64,000 bases of DNA from NCBI GenBank assembly GCA_020723325.1, contig DYJD01000022.1:1-64000 (forward strand), in the 5' to 3' direction. Shown here one piece after another: positions 7,904-16,673 of this stretch (position 1 is the first letter of the stretch; every line of letters begins with the position of its first letter). The position numbers and the translations under genes were made by a program. Under the pieces are notes generated by a model. The model was not told the origin of the DNA and made no database searches. It worked only from the letters and a program-made list of their open reading frames with translations. This DNA comes from Desulfosudis oleivorans. Its GTDB lineage: Bacteria; Desulfobacterota; Desulfobacteria; Desulfobacterales; SURF-7.

Positions 7904-8124
7904 TGAAAAAAACACAATTTTTTTCCGATGCATCTAATGAACAGGTTCCTGCAAGGCGAAGTCCCTTGGGACTGGTTTCCCATCATTGCCGCGTTCGGCA
8001 AATTATTCCGCTTTCATACTTGTAAAATCAACCGGCTTTCTTCATAATGAGCCGCAAATTTTGCAGCCCGGATATTTTTCATCACGCTGCGGTTATACAA
8101 TTTGTTCACAAAGGATTCAAAACC

Positions 8125-9144
8125 ATGCAAAACAAATCGCTGTTGAAACCCGTTTTTCAGCAATCCCATTACCCATTGTTGACAGCCCTGGCCCTGTTGC
8201 TCCTCATCGTCGGCTGCGGCCCCACCAAGATCAATCTTTTTGTTGATGATACCGAACCCTTACGGGAATTCACCCTGCAAGGCAAGGAGGAAGGCAAGAT
8301 ATTGCTTCTGCCGGTCAATGGGGAAATTTCCGATTCCGAGCGCGAAGGTTATTTCAAGAAAGGCCCCAGCATGCTCCAGGAATTTGTATCCCAACTCCGC
8401 AAGGCGGAAAAGGACAAGGACATCAAGGCGATTCTACTGAAGGTGGATTCCCCCGGCGGTACGGTTACGGCTAGTGATATCATTTATAATGAGCTGATGC
8501 GCTACAAGCAAAAAACCGGTGTGAAAATCGTGGTGTCCATGATGGATATGGCAACTTCCGGCGGGTATTATGTTTCCCTGCCGGCGGATTACATCATGGC
8601 CCATCCGTCCACGGTCACCGGTTCGGTGGGGGCGCTTTTTTTCCATTTTGAATTATATGGGTTGATGGATAAGATCGGGGTGGGTGCCGGCTTTTATAAA
8701 TCCGGCAAAAACAAAGACATGAATTCACCCTTGCGCGAGGCAACGGAAGAAGAAAAAGCCCTGCTCAACAACATCATCAACAGTATGGCCGGGCGCTTTG
8801 TCAGTCTAGTGGAAAAACATCGCAAACTGACACCAGCGGCTTTGGAGGAAATCAAAACCGCCCGGTTCTTTGTGGCCGACGATGCGTTGAAATTGGGGCT
8901 TGTGGATGAAATCGGCTACATGGACAATGCCTTGGAGCATGCCCGCAAGATTGCGGGACTGGGCAAAGACTCCCAGCTTATCGTCTACCGCCGCTCGGTT
9001 TATCCCAACGACAATGTTTATAACACCACCATGAATGATTACCCCGGCGGCAAGCCGGCTTTGGTTGATCTCGGCCCGCTTAACCCCGCCGCCCAAATGC
9101 GCGCCGGATTTTATTACATCTGGCCGGGTGCCTTGGGCCACTAA
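8125..9144 (+). CDS. sppA: Signal peptide peptidase SppA-like S49 serine peptidase, lipoprotein
   Basis: Membrane-anchored protease of family S49 that degrades cleaved signal peptides or other membrane-associated peptides. From the ATG at 8125 the protein is 339 aa with a hydrophobic segment and lipobox LIVG-Cys31, so it is probably lipidated rather than a transmembrane protein. The catalytic Ser145 lies in MATSGGYY and the general-base Lys is probably Lys192 in GFYKSGKNKD; the strand VDSPGGTVTAS is the oxyanion-side motif. It is the single-domain form. A longer reading frame from 8047 adds residues with no signal character, so the internal start is preferred. Confidence 0.9.
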   Translation: MQNKSLLKPVFQQSHYPLLTALALLLLIVGCGPTKINLFVDDTEPLREFTLQGKEEGKILLLPVNGEISDSEREGYFKKGPSMLQEFVSQLRKAEKDKDIKAILLKVDSPGGTVTASDIIYNELMRYKQKTGVKIVVSMMDMATSGGYYVSLPADYIMAHPSTVTGSVGALFFHFELYGLMDKIGVGAGFYKSGKNKDMNSPLREATEEEKALLNNIINSMAGRFVSLVEKHRKLTPAALEEIKTARFFVADDALKLGLVDEIGYMDNALEHARKIAGLGKDSQLIVYRRSVYPNDNVYNTTMNDYPGGKPALVDLGPLNPAAQMRAGFYYIWPGALGH

Positions 9145-9163
9145 AGGGAACGAATCGACCTTG

Positions 9164-9235
9164 AGCATCATTTCGGCCGGATCGCGGCTGGAAGCCGTTC
9201 CCACAATGGAGGATGACCGCAATGATGTTCAAGGC
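9164..9235 (+). repeat. REP-like repeat, copy 2
   Basis: Close match to 6111-6183, with the same GCGGCT-GGA-AGCC hairpin core, GGAGGATGACC and ATGATG. It lies between the convergent sppA and rlmN genes. Confidence 0.7.
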
Positions 9236-9250
9236 GGAGTTCTACAAGCG

Positions 9251-10339
9251 TCATTTTAAAACATTCATGCCCCTGAGTTGGCCGCAGGCCGCGGAAATAT
9301 CCAGGCCCTTGCTGTAACGGATAATGGCGGTATGGCCGCGGTCGTGGAGCACCTGCAGAAAGGCATTGATCTTGTCTTCCGCCGGGCGCTTGAACTCGCT
9401 CCCCGGATATTCATTAAAAGGAATCAGGTTGATTTTGGCTTTGATGGGCCGGAGCAAATCCGAAAGCCGGCGGGCGTTTTCCAGTGAGTCATTCAGATCC
9501 TGGATCAGGATGTATTCGATGGTGATCTTGCGCCGGGGCGCCAGGGGGTAACAGGCGCAGGCCGCAAGCAGGGCTTCCAGGGGAAAGGTACGGTTCACGG
9601 GCATGAGCAGGCTGCGGGTCTTGTTATCCGTGGCGTTCAGTGATATGGCGAGATTGACGGTGGTGGCCCGGCCCAGGATCGGAATTTTGGGAACCAGCCC
9701 GGCGGTGGAAACCGTTACCCGCCGGGTGGAGAATTTAAGGCCGCTGTCGCCGTCCGTGATAGTTTCAATGGCCCTAAGGACCGGATCCAGATTGGCCAGG
9801 GGCTCCCCCATGCCCATGAACACAATGTTTTTCAACTGGTCAGGGGCCTCCATTTCTTTTTGAACATCCCGGATCTGGGCAATGATTTCAGCAGTTGTCA
9901 GGTTGCGCGTAAAGCCGGCGGCGGCGGTCAAGCAGAACCGGCAGCCCTGGGCACAGCCCACCTGGGTGGAGATGCACAGGGTATGATGGCTTTTCTCCGG
10001 TATCAGAACGCTCTCAATGTGTTGGCCGTCCGAAAGCCGGAAAAGATATTTGCAAGAGCCGTCTTTGGATCGCTCCAGGCGCTCGATGGCCAGACGAAGG
10101 ATGGCAAAGGCTTGGGCCAAGCGGCTGCGCAGGTTTTTACCGAGATCGGTCATTTGCTCAAAATCATCTGCCTGGCGCAGGTAGAGCCACTTGAAAATCT
10201 GGTCGGCATGAAAGGCAGGGAACCCCTGGTCTGCAAGCCACAAAGCGAGCTGACTTTTTGTCAGATTTTTAATATCGGTTTGGTCACCTGGGGAATTCAT
10301 TTCAATTGCGGTTTTTGCATTCATAATTTCCCTTGACAT
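9251..10339 (-). CDS. rlmN: Dual-specificity RNA methyltransferase RlmN
   Basis: Radical-SAM enzyme that methylates C2 of A2503 in 23S rRNA and A37 in some tRNAs. The cluster motif CAQGCRFC (CxxxCxxC) near residue 130 and the strand NIVFMGMGEPLANLD are diagnostic. The C-terminal stretch ISAACGQL holds the mechanistic Cys that forms the methyl thioether. Length (362 aa) is normal. It is transcribed divergently from ffh; the N-terminus has several alternative Met codons, so the exact start is uncertain. Confidence 0.96.
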   Translation of the reverse strand: MSREIMNAKTAIEMNSPGDQTDIKNLTKSQLALWLADQGFPAFHADQIFKWLYLRQADDFEQMTDLGKNLRSRLAQAFAILRLAIERLERSKDGSCKYLFRLSDGQHIESVLIPEKSHHTLCISTQVGCAQGCRFCLTAAAGFTRNLTTAEIIAQIRDVQKEMEAPDQLKNIVFMGMGEPLANLDPVLRAIETITDGDSGLKFSTRRVTVSTAGLVPKIPILGRATTVNLAISLNATDNKTRSLLMPVNRTFPLEALLAACACYPLAPRRKITIEYILIQDLNDSLENARRLSDLLRPIKAKINLIPFNEYPGSEFKRPAEDKINAFLQVLHDRGHTAIIRYSKGLDISAACGQLRGMNVLK

Positions 10340-10396
10340 ACCATTTCTGAAATATTAATTTCAAGAGTTTAGTTTTTTACAAGGTATGGGTACCCA

Positions 10397-11728
10397 ATGT
10401 TTGATAATTTAAGCGACCGACTCAATTCGGTATTTAAAAAGCTAAAAGGTCAGGGCAAGCTGACGGAAAGCAATATCGAGGAAGGCCTGCGGGAGGTGCG
10501 CATGGCCCTCCTGGAAGCTGATGTGCATTACAAGGTGGTGAAGCAATTTGTCACGGATGTAAAAGCACGTTCCTTGGGCACGGAAGTTTTGACCAGTCTG
10601 ACCCCCGGCCAGCAGGTCATTAAAATCGTCAATGAGACCCTCACGGAATTGATGGGGGCCCGGCATGAAGATTTACAACTCGGCGGCCCCAAACCGGCGG
10701 CGGTCATGCTGGTGGGCCTGCAAGGTTCGGGCAAAACCACCACAGCCGGCAAACTCGCGGTTTTCCTGCGTAAAAACGGCCGCAAGCCCATGCTGGTGCC
10801 GGCCGACGTTTACCGCCCGGCCGCCATTGACCAGCTTACCAAGCTCGGGACCCAGTTGGGTGTGCCGGTTTTTCCATCCGGTACGGACATGGACCCGGTG
10901 GATATTTGCGCCCGGGCCAAGCAGACCGCCGGGGAATCCGGCTGCGACACGCTCATTCTGGATACCGCCGGCCGCCTGCACATTGATGAAGAGCTGATGG
11001 ACGAGCTGGTGCGCATCAAAACCATCGCCGCACCAGCGGATATCCTGCTGGTGGCCGATGCCATGACCGGCCAGGACGCGGTGAACATCGCCCAATCCTT
11101 TGACAGCCGTCTGGATATCGGCGGCGTGATCCTGACCAAAATGGACGGCGACGCCCGCGGTGGTGCGGCCCTTTCCATCAAGGCGGTCACCAACAAGCCC
11201 ATTAAATTCATCGGTGTGGGCGAAAAACTGAGCGAACTGGAGCCGTTTCATCCGGACCGCATGGCTTCCCGGATTCTGGGCATGGGGGATATGCTGACCC
11301 TCATCGAAAAAGCCCAGAACATGGTGGACCAAAAAAAGGCCCTGGAGCTGGAGAAAAAGCTCAGAAAAAGCGAATTCACCCTGGATGATTTTCGGGATCA
11401 GATGGTCCAGATCCGCAAACTCGGCCCCATCAAGGATTTGCTCAAGATGATCCCCGGTGTGGCCAACAACAAGCAGTTTAAGAAAATGGAAGTGGATGAG
11501 GGCGAGCTGGTGCGGGTGGAGGCCATCATCAACTCCATGACCGCCAAGGAACGGCGCGATTATACAATAATAAACGGAAGCCGCCGCAAGCGCATCGCCG
11601 CCGGCAGCGGCACCCGTGTACAGGATGTGAACACCCTGCTCAAAAATTATGCGCAGGTGATGAAAATGGTGAAGCAAATCACGAAAGGCGGCCCGCGGGC
11701 CTTTGGTCGCGGAATGATGCCGTTTTAA
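10397..11728 (+). CDS. ffh: Signal recognition particle protein Ffh
   Basis: GTPase of the SRP that binds signal sequences of nascent membrane proteins and delivers ribosomes to FtsY. Order: N domain (1-85), G domain with P-loop GLQGSGKTTTAGKLA (about 106), DTAGR (about 188) and TKMDGDARGG (about 246), then a Met-rich M domain from about 300 ending in GRGMMPF. 443 aa is standard. First gene of the ribosome-biogenesis operon, 15 bases ahead of rpsP. Confidence 0.97.
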   Translation: MFDNLSDRLNSVFKKLKGQGKLTESNIEEGLREVRMALLEADVHYKVVKQFVTDVKARSLGTEVLTSLTPGQQVIKIVNETLTELMGARHEDLQLGGPKPAAVMLVGLQGSGKTTTAGKLAVFLRKNGRKPMLVPADVYRPAAIDQLTKLGTQLGVPVFPSGTDMDPVDICARAKQTAGESGCDTLILDTAGRLHIDEELMDELVRIKTIAAPADILLVADAMTGQDAVNIAQSFDSRLDIGGVILTKMDGDARGGAALSIKAVTNKPIKFIGVGEKLSELEPFHPDRMASRILGMGDMLTLIEKAQNMVDQKKALELEKKLRKSEFTLDDFRDQMVQIRKLGPIKDLLKMIPGVANNKQFKKMEVDEGELVRVEAIINSMTAKERRDYTIINGSRRKRIAAGSGTRVQDVNTLLKNYAQVMKMVKQITKGGPRAFGRGMMPF

Positions 11729-11743
11729 AGGAGAAAAAAAAGT

Positions 11744-11998
11744 ATGGCAGTGAAAATCAGGTTGGCCCGCCATGGCGCCAAAAAAAGACCGTTTTACCGC
11801 ATTGTGGTGGCCAACAGCGAAAGTCCCAGGGACGGTCGTTTTCTGGAAATCGTCGGAACCTACAACCCGGTGCAGAATCCGGCGGAAGTGCGCTTGAATC
11901 CGGAGCGGGTGAAATACTGGATGGACCAGGGCGCCATTCCCACGGACACGGTGAAAAACCTTTTGCAGCAAGAGAGCGCCGCAAATCAACCTGCATAA
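11744..11998 (+). CDS. rpsP: 30S ribosomal protein S16
   Basis: 84-residue S16, opening with [20 protein letters not shown] and containing the conserved [17 protein letters not shown] block. It binds 16S rRNA in the 5' domain and is needed for 30S assembly. Preceded by AAAGGAG and placed in the classical ffh-rpsP-khpA-rimM-trmD order. Confidence 0.98.
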   Translation: MAVKIRLARHGAKKRPFYRIVVANSESPRDGRFLEIVGTYNPVQNPAEVRLNPERVKYWMDQGAIPTDTVKNLLQQESAANQPA

Positions 11999-12043
11999 GC
12001 AGTGATCTCCAATTTCTCAATCACCAACCATGGAGGCTGAGCC

Positions 12044-12274
12044 ATGAAAGATCTGGTTATATTCATTGCGCAGGCACTGGTGGACCACCCGGAAGAGGTG
12101 ACCGTGGCTGAAACGGCCGGTAACCAGACTTCGGTCCTGGAGTTGAAAGTGGCCAAGGACGACCTCGGTAAAGTGATCGGGAAACAAGGCCGGACAGCCC
12201 GGGCCATGCGCACCATTTTGAGCGCGGCATCGGCCAAGGCCCAAAAACGGACCGTCCTGGAGATCGTTGAATAG
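12044..12274 (+). CDS. khpA: KhpA-type KH-domain RNA-binding protein
   Basis: 76-residue single KH-domain protein (YlqC/KhpA family). The KH signature is IGKQG in [17 protein letters not shown] (about residues 43-60). In other bacteria KhpA pairs with KhpB to bind RNA and influences division and ribosome assembly. Located between rpsP and rimM, the usual place. The rimM start follows its stop by three bases, so the two are translationally coupled. Confidence 0.95.
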   Translation: MKDLVIFIAQALVDHPEEVTVAETAGNQTSVLELKVAKDDLGKVIGKQGRTARAMRTILSAASAKAQKRTVLEIVE

Positions 12275-12277
12275 CAA

Positions 12278-12787
12278 ATGGTGGAAAACGGTTTTATTTC
12301 CATGGCCGCTGTCATCGGAATCCATGGTGTGAGGGGGGAATTAAAAGTCCGCTCTTTTGCCGATGACGCTTCGATTTTTCAGGCCGGCGGAAGCCTTTTA
12401 ATTAAAAAGCCCGGGAAGGCCGATGAAATCCGCTGCCTTAAAGGGGTGCGGGCCCACCAACAGATGCTGCTGTTCTCCCTGGAGGGTCTTACGGATCGCG
12501 ACCAGGCCCGGGACTTGATCGGCGCGGAAATCTGGATTGCGCGGGAGCAAATGCCGGAACTGGAAAAGGGCACCTACTACTGGTTTGAGATCATCGGACT
12601 GGATGTGTACCAGGGGGAAAACGACTACCTGGGCCGCATCCGGGAAATCATCCCCACCGGCAGCAATGAAGTTTATGTGGTCCGGGACGGCCGGCGCGAA
12701 ACCCTGGTTCCGGCCCTGCAATCGGTGATTGTGGATATTGATTTGCGTGAAAAGCGCATGCGGGTGAATTTGCCCAAAGGATTGTAG
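12278..12787 (+). CDS. rimM: Ribosome maturation factor RimM
   Basis: Binds S19 and helps assemble the 30S head domain. The N-terminal RimM domain starts with AAVIGIHGVRGELKVRSF and the C-terminal PRC-barrel region includes YYWFEIIGLDVY and TGSNEVYVVRDG. 169 aa is normal. The ATG at 12278 is close to the khpA stop; an ATG at 12302 would also keep the whole domain. Confidence 0.96.
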   Translation: MVENGFISMAAVIGIHGVRGELKVRSFADDASIFQAGGSLLIKKPGKADEIRCLKGVRAHQQMLLFSLEGLTDRDQARDLIGAEIWIAREQMPELEKGTYYWFEIIGLDVYQGENDYLGRIREIIPTGSNEVYVVRDGRRETLVPALQSVIVDIDLREKRMRVNLPKGL

Positions 12788-12823
12788 ACTTTTGGGCAAA
12801 TTATTTGGAAATGAAAGTATCTG

Positions 12824-13573
12824 ATGCGATTTGCGGTTCTGACGATCTTTCCGGAGATGATTACCGCCTTTTGGGGTTTCGGGATCATCCGGCGCGCTGT
12901 TGAAAGCGGCCTGATCAGCGCCCGCGCCGTGGACATCCGTGATTTTGCCGAAGGCCGGCACCGCGTGACGGACGACAGACCCTATGGCGGCGGTTGCGGC
13001 ATGGTCATGAAGCCCGAGCCCCTGGCAGCCGCCATCGCCGCTGTCAAGGCCGAGTTGCCTGCGGCCCGAACGGTTCTGCTTTCGCCCCAGGGCAGACCGT
13101 TTGATCAACAGTTGGCCCGGCATCTGGCCCTGGAACAAGGTCTGATTCTGGTTTGCGGCCGGTATGAAGGGGTGGATGAGCGGATTGTTCTGCAATGCAT
13201 TGATGAGGAAATCTCCATCGGCGATTATATCTTGACCGGCGGAGAGCTGGCGGCCGCGGCCATCATCGACGCGGTCACGCGCCTTATTCCCGGAGCCCTG
13301 GGCGGGGAAGATTCCGCAGCCAAGGATTCCTTTGAAGCCGGACTTCTGGAGCATGCGCATTTTACCAGGCCGGCGACTTTCCTGGGCGAGGAAGTCCCGC
13401 AAGTCCTGTTGTCGGGCAACCACCAGGAGATTGAAGACTGGCGGCTGGAATCCGCCCTGATCCGGACCCTGTTGAAACGGCCGGATCTGCTGAAGAAAAA
13501 GATGTTGAACCACCGTGAGATCGGGATATTGAAAAAATGGTGCCGCACCATTGAAGAAGCCATCGCGAGTTGA
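12824..13573 (+). CDS. trmD: tRNA (guanine37-N1)-methyltransferase TrmD
   Basis: SPOUT-class enzyme that makes m1G37 in tRNA and prevents frameshifting. Visible signatures are [28 protein letters not shown] and [14 protein letters not shown], which form the trefoil knot and SAM site. 249 aa is a usual length. Its 3' end overlaps the next methyltransferase gene by 23 bases if the latter starts at the TTG at 13551. Confidence 0.97.
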   Translation: MRFAVLTIFPEMITAFWGFGIIRRAVESGLISARAVDIRDFAEGRHRVTDDRPYGGGCGMVMKPEPLAAAIAAVKAELPAARTVLLSPQGRPFDQQLARHLALEQGLILVCGRYEGVDERIVLQCIDEEISIGDYILTGGELAAAAIIDAVTRLIPGALGGEDSAAKDSFEAGLLEHAHFTRPATFLGEEVPQVLLSGNHQEIEDWRLESALIRTLLKRPDLLKKKMLNHREIGILKKWCRTIEEAIAS

Positions 13574-14126
13574 TCTATATGTGGCCCTGATCCATTATCC
13601 GGTGGCCGACAAATACGGTGGAACCATAGCCTCGGCGGTGACCAATCTGGATTTGCACGACATTGCCAGGGCCGCCAAAACCTACGGTCTCGACGCCTTT
13701 TATGTGGTGACGCCCCTTACGGACCAGCAGGCCCTGGTGAAACAGATTGTTTCCCATTGGTGCGGCGGGGTGGCGGCCCAGAAAAATCCGGATCGCAAAA
13801 GAGCCCTGGAGCTGATTCGGATCTTTGATTCCCTGGCTGCGGTTAAGGCCGACATCCTCCGGCACGGCAGCGGCCCGGTGCATACCGTGGTCACCAGCGC
13901 CCGGCCAAGCCCTGCGGGAATCAGTTATGAGAAAATGAGGGCGCGCCTGACGGAGTCGGGAGCTTTTTTATTTCTCTTCGGAACGGCCTGGGGCCTTTCC
14001 CAGGAGTTGATGGACAGGGCGGATATTATTTTGGACCCGATTAAGGGTCGAACGGATTACAACCATCTTTCGGTGCGGTCGGCGGTATCGATCATATTCG
14101 ATCGTTTGCTGGGAGATGACCGATAG
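13551..14126 (+). CDS. SAM-dependent RNA methyltransferase (SPOUT-like, trmD-linked)
   Basis: 191-residue protein of the small SPOUT-like family found next to trmD in deltaproteobacteria and some other lineages. It opens with [15 protein letters not shown] and has [20 protein letters not shown] and, near the C-terminus, [16 protein letters not shown] and [20 protein letters not shown], the knot-forming region. Its RNA target is not known to me. TTG at 13551 is the most upstream start that keeps the N-terminal strand and lies inside trmD; GTG at 13581 would truncate that strand. Confidence 0.85.
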   Translation: MKKPSRVDLYVALIHYPVADKYGGTIASAVTNLDLHDIARAAKTYGLDAFYVVTPLTDQQALVKQIVSHWCGGVAAQKNPDRKRALELIRIFDSLAAVKADILRHGSGPVHTVVTSARPSPAGISYEKMRARLTESGAFLFLFGTAWGLSQELMDRADIILDPIKGRTDYNHLSVRSAVSIIFDRLLGDDR

Positions 14127-14171
14127 TATGGAAAAACAGCATAAAGAAAAGATTTAAAAGGGAGAACAGCC

Positions 14172-14513
14172 ATGCAGATGATTCAGAACATTGAACGCGA
14201 ACAGATGAGAATCGATCATCCTGAGTTCGCTCCGGGCGATACGGTCACCGTCTTTGTCAAAATCAAGGAAGGTGAGAAGGAAAGAATTCAGGCTTTTCAG
14301 GGCGTCGTCATCAGCCGGCGCCGGGGCATGACCAATGCGACTTTCACCGTGCGCAAGGTTTCTTACGGCGTGGGGGTGGAGCGCATCTTTCCCTTGCATT
14401 CACCTATTATTGACCGGATTGAGGTCAACAGCCACGGGCGGGTGCGCCGTTCAAAAATATACTACCTGCGTAACTTGCGCGGCAAGGCTGCCAGAATTAA
14501 AGAGCGGCGTTAA
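14172..14513 (+). CDS. rplS: 50S ribosomal protein L19
   Basis: 113-residue L19 with the typical [22 protein letters not shown] and the C-terminal [21 protein letters not shown]. It lies at the 30S-50S interface. Preceded by AAAGGGAG at good spacing. Part of the trmD-rplS block seen across bacteria. Confidence 0.98.
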   Translation: MQMIQNIEREQMRIDHPEFAPGDTVTVFVKIKEGEKERIQAFQGVVISRRRGMTNATFTVRKVSYGVGVERIFPLHSPIIDRIEVNSHGRVRRSKIYYLRNLRGKAARIKERR

Positions 14514-14584
14514 AACCAGTGTTTTTCATATTGGTGGCCCATTCCTGGCGGTGAGGATAAGCACTGTTCAGGTGTTCAGACTGA

Positions 14585-14608
14585 TGGCTGAAGGCTGAAG
14601 GCTGAAGG
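14585..14608 (+). repeat. GGCTGAA short tandem repeat
   Basis: Three and a half units of GGCTGAA between rplS and rnhB. A related degenerate run follows rsmI at 16455-16479 (GGCTGAAGACTGAAGG). Confidence 0.6.
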
Positions 14609-14617
14609 GGACCGCAC

Positions 14618-15205
14618 ATGTGGACGTTCGAAAACGCTTTACAGGAACAAGGTTTTTCAAGAATTGCAGGAATCGATGAGGCCGGTCGGGGTCCCTTGGC
14701 CGGCCCGGTCGTTTCCGCGGCCGTGATTCTGCCCCGTGCTTTTGAGAACACGGCTGTTCGGGATTCCAAAAAGCTGACGGCCCGGCAGCGGGAGAACTTG
14801 TTCGAATACATTTACAAGCATGCCGCGGCCGTGGGTATCGGGATTGTGGAGCCACAGGAAATCGACCGCATCAACATCCTCCAGGCTTCCCTGCTGGCCA
14901 TGCGCCTGGCGGCCCAAAATCTTTCACCGGCCCCGGATTATCTGCTCATTGACGGCCCCTTCGGCATCCAAGCGGAGATACCCCAGCAACCCATCGTCAA
15001 AGGCGATTCCCGCAGCATCTCCATAGCAGCGGCCTCCATTATTGCCAAAGTCACCCGGGATCGCATCATGGGTCAATATGATCTGGATTATCCCCAATTC
15101 GGCTTCTCCAGCCACAAGGGTTACCCCACCAAGGCCCATAAGGCCGCTATCCGGCAATACGGCTGTTGCCCCATTCACCGGCGGACTTTCAGCGGCGTCA
15201 AATAG
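14618..15205 (+). CDS. rnhB: Ribonuclease HII
   Basis: Cleaves RNA in RNA-DNA hybrids and excises single ribonucleotides from DNA. The catalytic motif GIDEAGRGPLAGPVV (Asp and Glu) is at about residues 19-33, DSKKLTARQRE follows, and the central DYLLIDGPFG and C-terminal region HKGYPTKAHKAAI are typical. 195 aa. Follows rplS and precedes yraN, a frequent arrangement. Confidence 0.97.
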   Translation: MWTFENALQEQGFSRIAGIDEAGRGPLAGPVVSAAVILPRAFENTAVRDSKKLTARQRENLFEYIYKHAAAVGIGIVEPQEIDRINILQASLLAMRLAAQNLSPAPDYLLIDGPFGIQAEIPQQPIVKGDSRSISIAAASIIAKVTRDRIMGQYDLDYPQFGFSSHKGYPTKAHKAAIRQYGCCPIHRRTFSGVK

Positions 15206-15214
15206 GGAGCGGCC

Positions 15215-15586
15215 ATGTTGAACAAAAACCAGGCATTTGGAAGCAAAGGGGAGTCCCTGGCGATAAAGGCTCTGAAAAAGCGCGGCTATCGCATCGTGAC
15301 CCAGAACTACCGCAACCGTCTGGGGGAGATCGATATCATCGCCCTGGAAGGGGATGTGATTGTCTTTGTTGAGGTCAAGGCCCGGCGTTCATGGCGCTTC
15401 GGCAATCCCAAATGGGCCGTTACCCCGGACAAGCAGCGGAAAATATCCTTGGTGGCCTTGAGTTTTTTAAAAGAAACCGGCCAAATGAACAGCCGCGCGC
15501 GTTTCGACGTGGTGGCCATCGATTCCAGCGGCGAAACTCCGGTGGTTGAAATTGTACAAAATGCCTTTGCCCTTGCCTACACATAA
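15215..15586 (+). CDS. yraN: YraN family (UPF0102) nuclease-fold protein
   Basis: 123-residue member of UPF0102, a PD-(D/E)xK-fold family often found next to rnhB. The key pattern is GESLAIKALKKRGYRI, then NYRNRLGEIDIIA (Glu, Asp) and IVFVEVKARR (Glu-x-Lys). A precise function is not established. Its stop overlaps the rsmI start region by about 26 bases. Confidence 0.95.
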   Translation: MLNKNQAFGSKGESLAIKALKKRGYRIVTQNYRNRLGEIDIIALEGDVIVFVEVKARRSWRFGNPKWAVTPDKQRKISLVALSFLKETGQMNSRARFDVVAIDSSGETPVVEIVQNAFALAYT

Positions 15587-16469
15587 GCCCCAGGATCATC
15601 ACCCGGCGGGAGTGCTTTACGTGGTGGCCACCCCCATCGGCAATCCGGAGGACATCACCCTGCGGGCCTTGCGCATCCTTGGGCAAGTGGATCTGATCGC
15701 CGCCGAGGACACCCGCGAAGCCGGTAAACTTCTATCCCGGCATCAAATCAAAGGCGCCTTGATTTCCTGTCACAACTTCAATGAACAGGCCCGTTGCGGC
15801 CCGCTTTTGGAAAAACTCAAGGCCGGCTTGAACATCGCCTTGATTTCCGACGCGGGCACGCCCTCGGTTTCCGATCCGGGCTATCGCCTGGTCCTGGCAG
15901 CCATCGAACATGGTTTGAAGGTGATTCCTGTACCGGGTGTTTCCGCCCTGACCACGGCCTTGTCCGTATCCGGCCTGCCCACGGATGCCTTTGTTTTTGT
16001 GGGCTTCCTACCCAAAAAAACCGGCAAACGCCTGGAGCAGTTGGAAGCCCTGGCCCAGGAGCCCGCCACCGTCATTTTTTATGAGTCCCCCAAAAGACTG
16101 CCGGCCCTGCTGGCAGCCTTGCTGAAGATTTTCGGCGACCGGCAGGCGGTGCTGGCCCGGGAAATGACCAAGACCTATGAAGAGTTTCAACGGGGAAGGA
16201 TTTCAGAACTGATTGCAACACTGGCACAGCGCGCGGCAATCAAAGGGGAATGCACCCTGCTGGTGGCCGGCGGCGCGAGCGCCGCGGCGACTGATTCGTC
16301 GTCCATGGACATCCGCCTGGCATTGCGCGCAGCCTTGCAACAAGACGGCGCCCGGCTTTCCCAGGTGGTGCAAAAACTTGCGGCTGAATATCATTTGCCC
16401 AAGAAACAACTATATGAACAAGCTTTGCAAATCAAAATGGAGGAGGAAGGGCCACAGGCTGAAGACTGA
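15561..16469 (+). CDS. rsmI: 16S rRNA (cytidine1402-2'-O)-methyltransferase RsmI
   Basis: Tetrapyrrole-methylase-fold enzyme that 2'-O-methylates C1402 in the ribosomal P site. Signatures: GVLYVVATPIGNPEDITLRA at the N-terminus, AEDTREAGKLLSRHQIK, and ALISDAGTPSVSDPGYRLV. About 302 aa from the ATG at 15561, which lies inside yraN; a TTG at 15546 would add five residues. Last clear gene of the ribosome-biogenesis run. Confidence 0.96.
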   Translation: MPLPLPTHKPQDHHPAGVLYVVATPIGNPEDITLRALRILGQVDLIAAEDTREAGKLLSRHQIKGALISCHNFNEQARCGPLLEKLKAGLNIALISDAGTPSVSDPGYRLVLAAIEHGLKVIPVPGVSALTTALSVSGLPTDAFVFVGFLPKKTGKRLEQLEALAQEPATVIFYESPKRLPALLAALLKIFGDRQAVLAREMTKTYEEFQRGRISELIATLAQRAAIKGECTLLVAGGASAAATDSSSMDIRLALRAALQQDGARLSQVVQKLAAEYHLPKKQLYEQALQIKMEEEGPQAED

Positions 16470-16532
16470 AGGGTGCAGGATAGTCGTGGCAACCGACCCT
16501 GCGGCGGACCTTCCCCATCGGCGCGCACTATT

Positions 16533-16618
16533 TTTTGGAGTGCGCAGACTTGTCTGCGCTCTGAAAGATGTGACATGGCGCGTCTAAAAAAGCGGCGCCA
16601 AGTCGCCGCACTCCAAAA
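16533..16618. mobile_element. MITE-like element with 12-bp perfect terminal inverted repeats
   Basis: 86-base non-coding element. Ends TTTTGGAGTGCG (16533-16544) and CGCACTCCAAAA (16607-16618) are perfect inverted repeats. Inside are two strong hairpins (GCGCAGACTTGTCTGCGC at about 16542 and GCGGCGCCAAGTCGCCGC at about 16592). It has no open frame. It lies between rsmI and the acyl-CoA synthetase gene. Confidence 0.7.
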
Positions 16619-16673
16619 CAGGATTGCGCCTGTCAGGGCCTTTACCAGAAAATAGAGAGGAGACTGTAATAAT

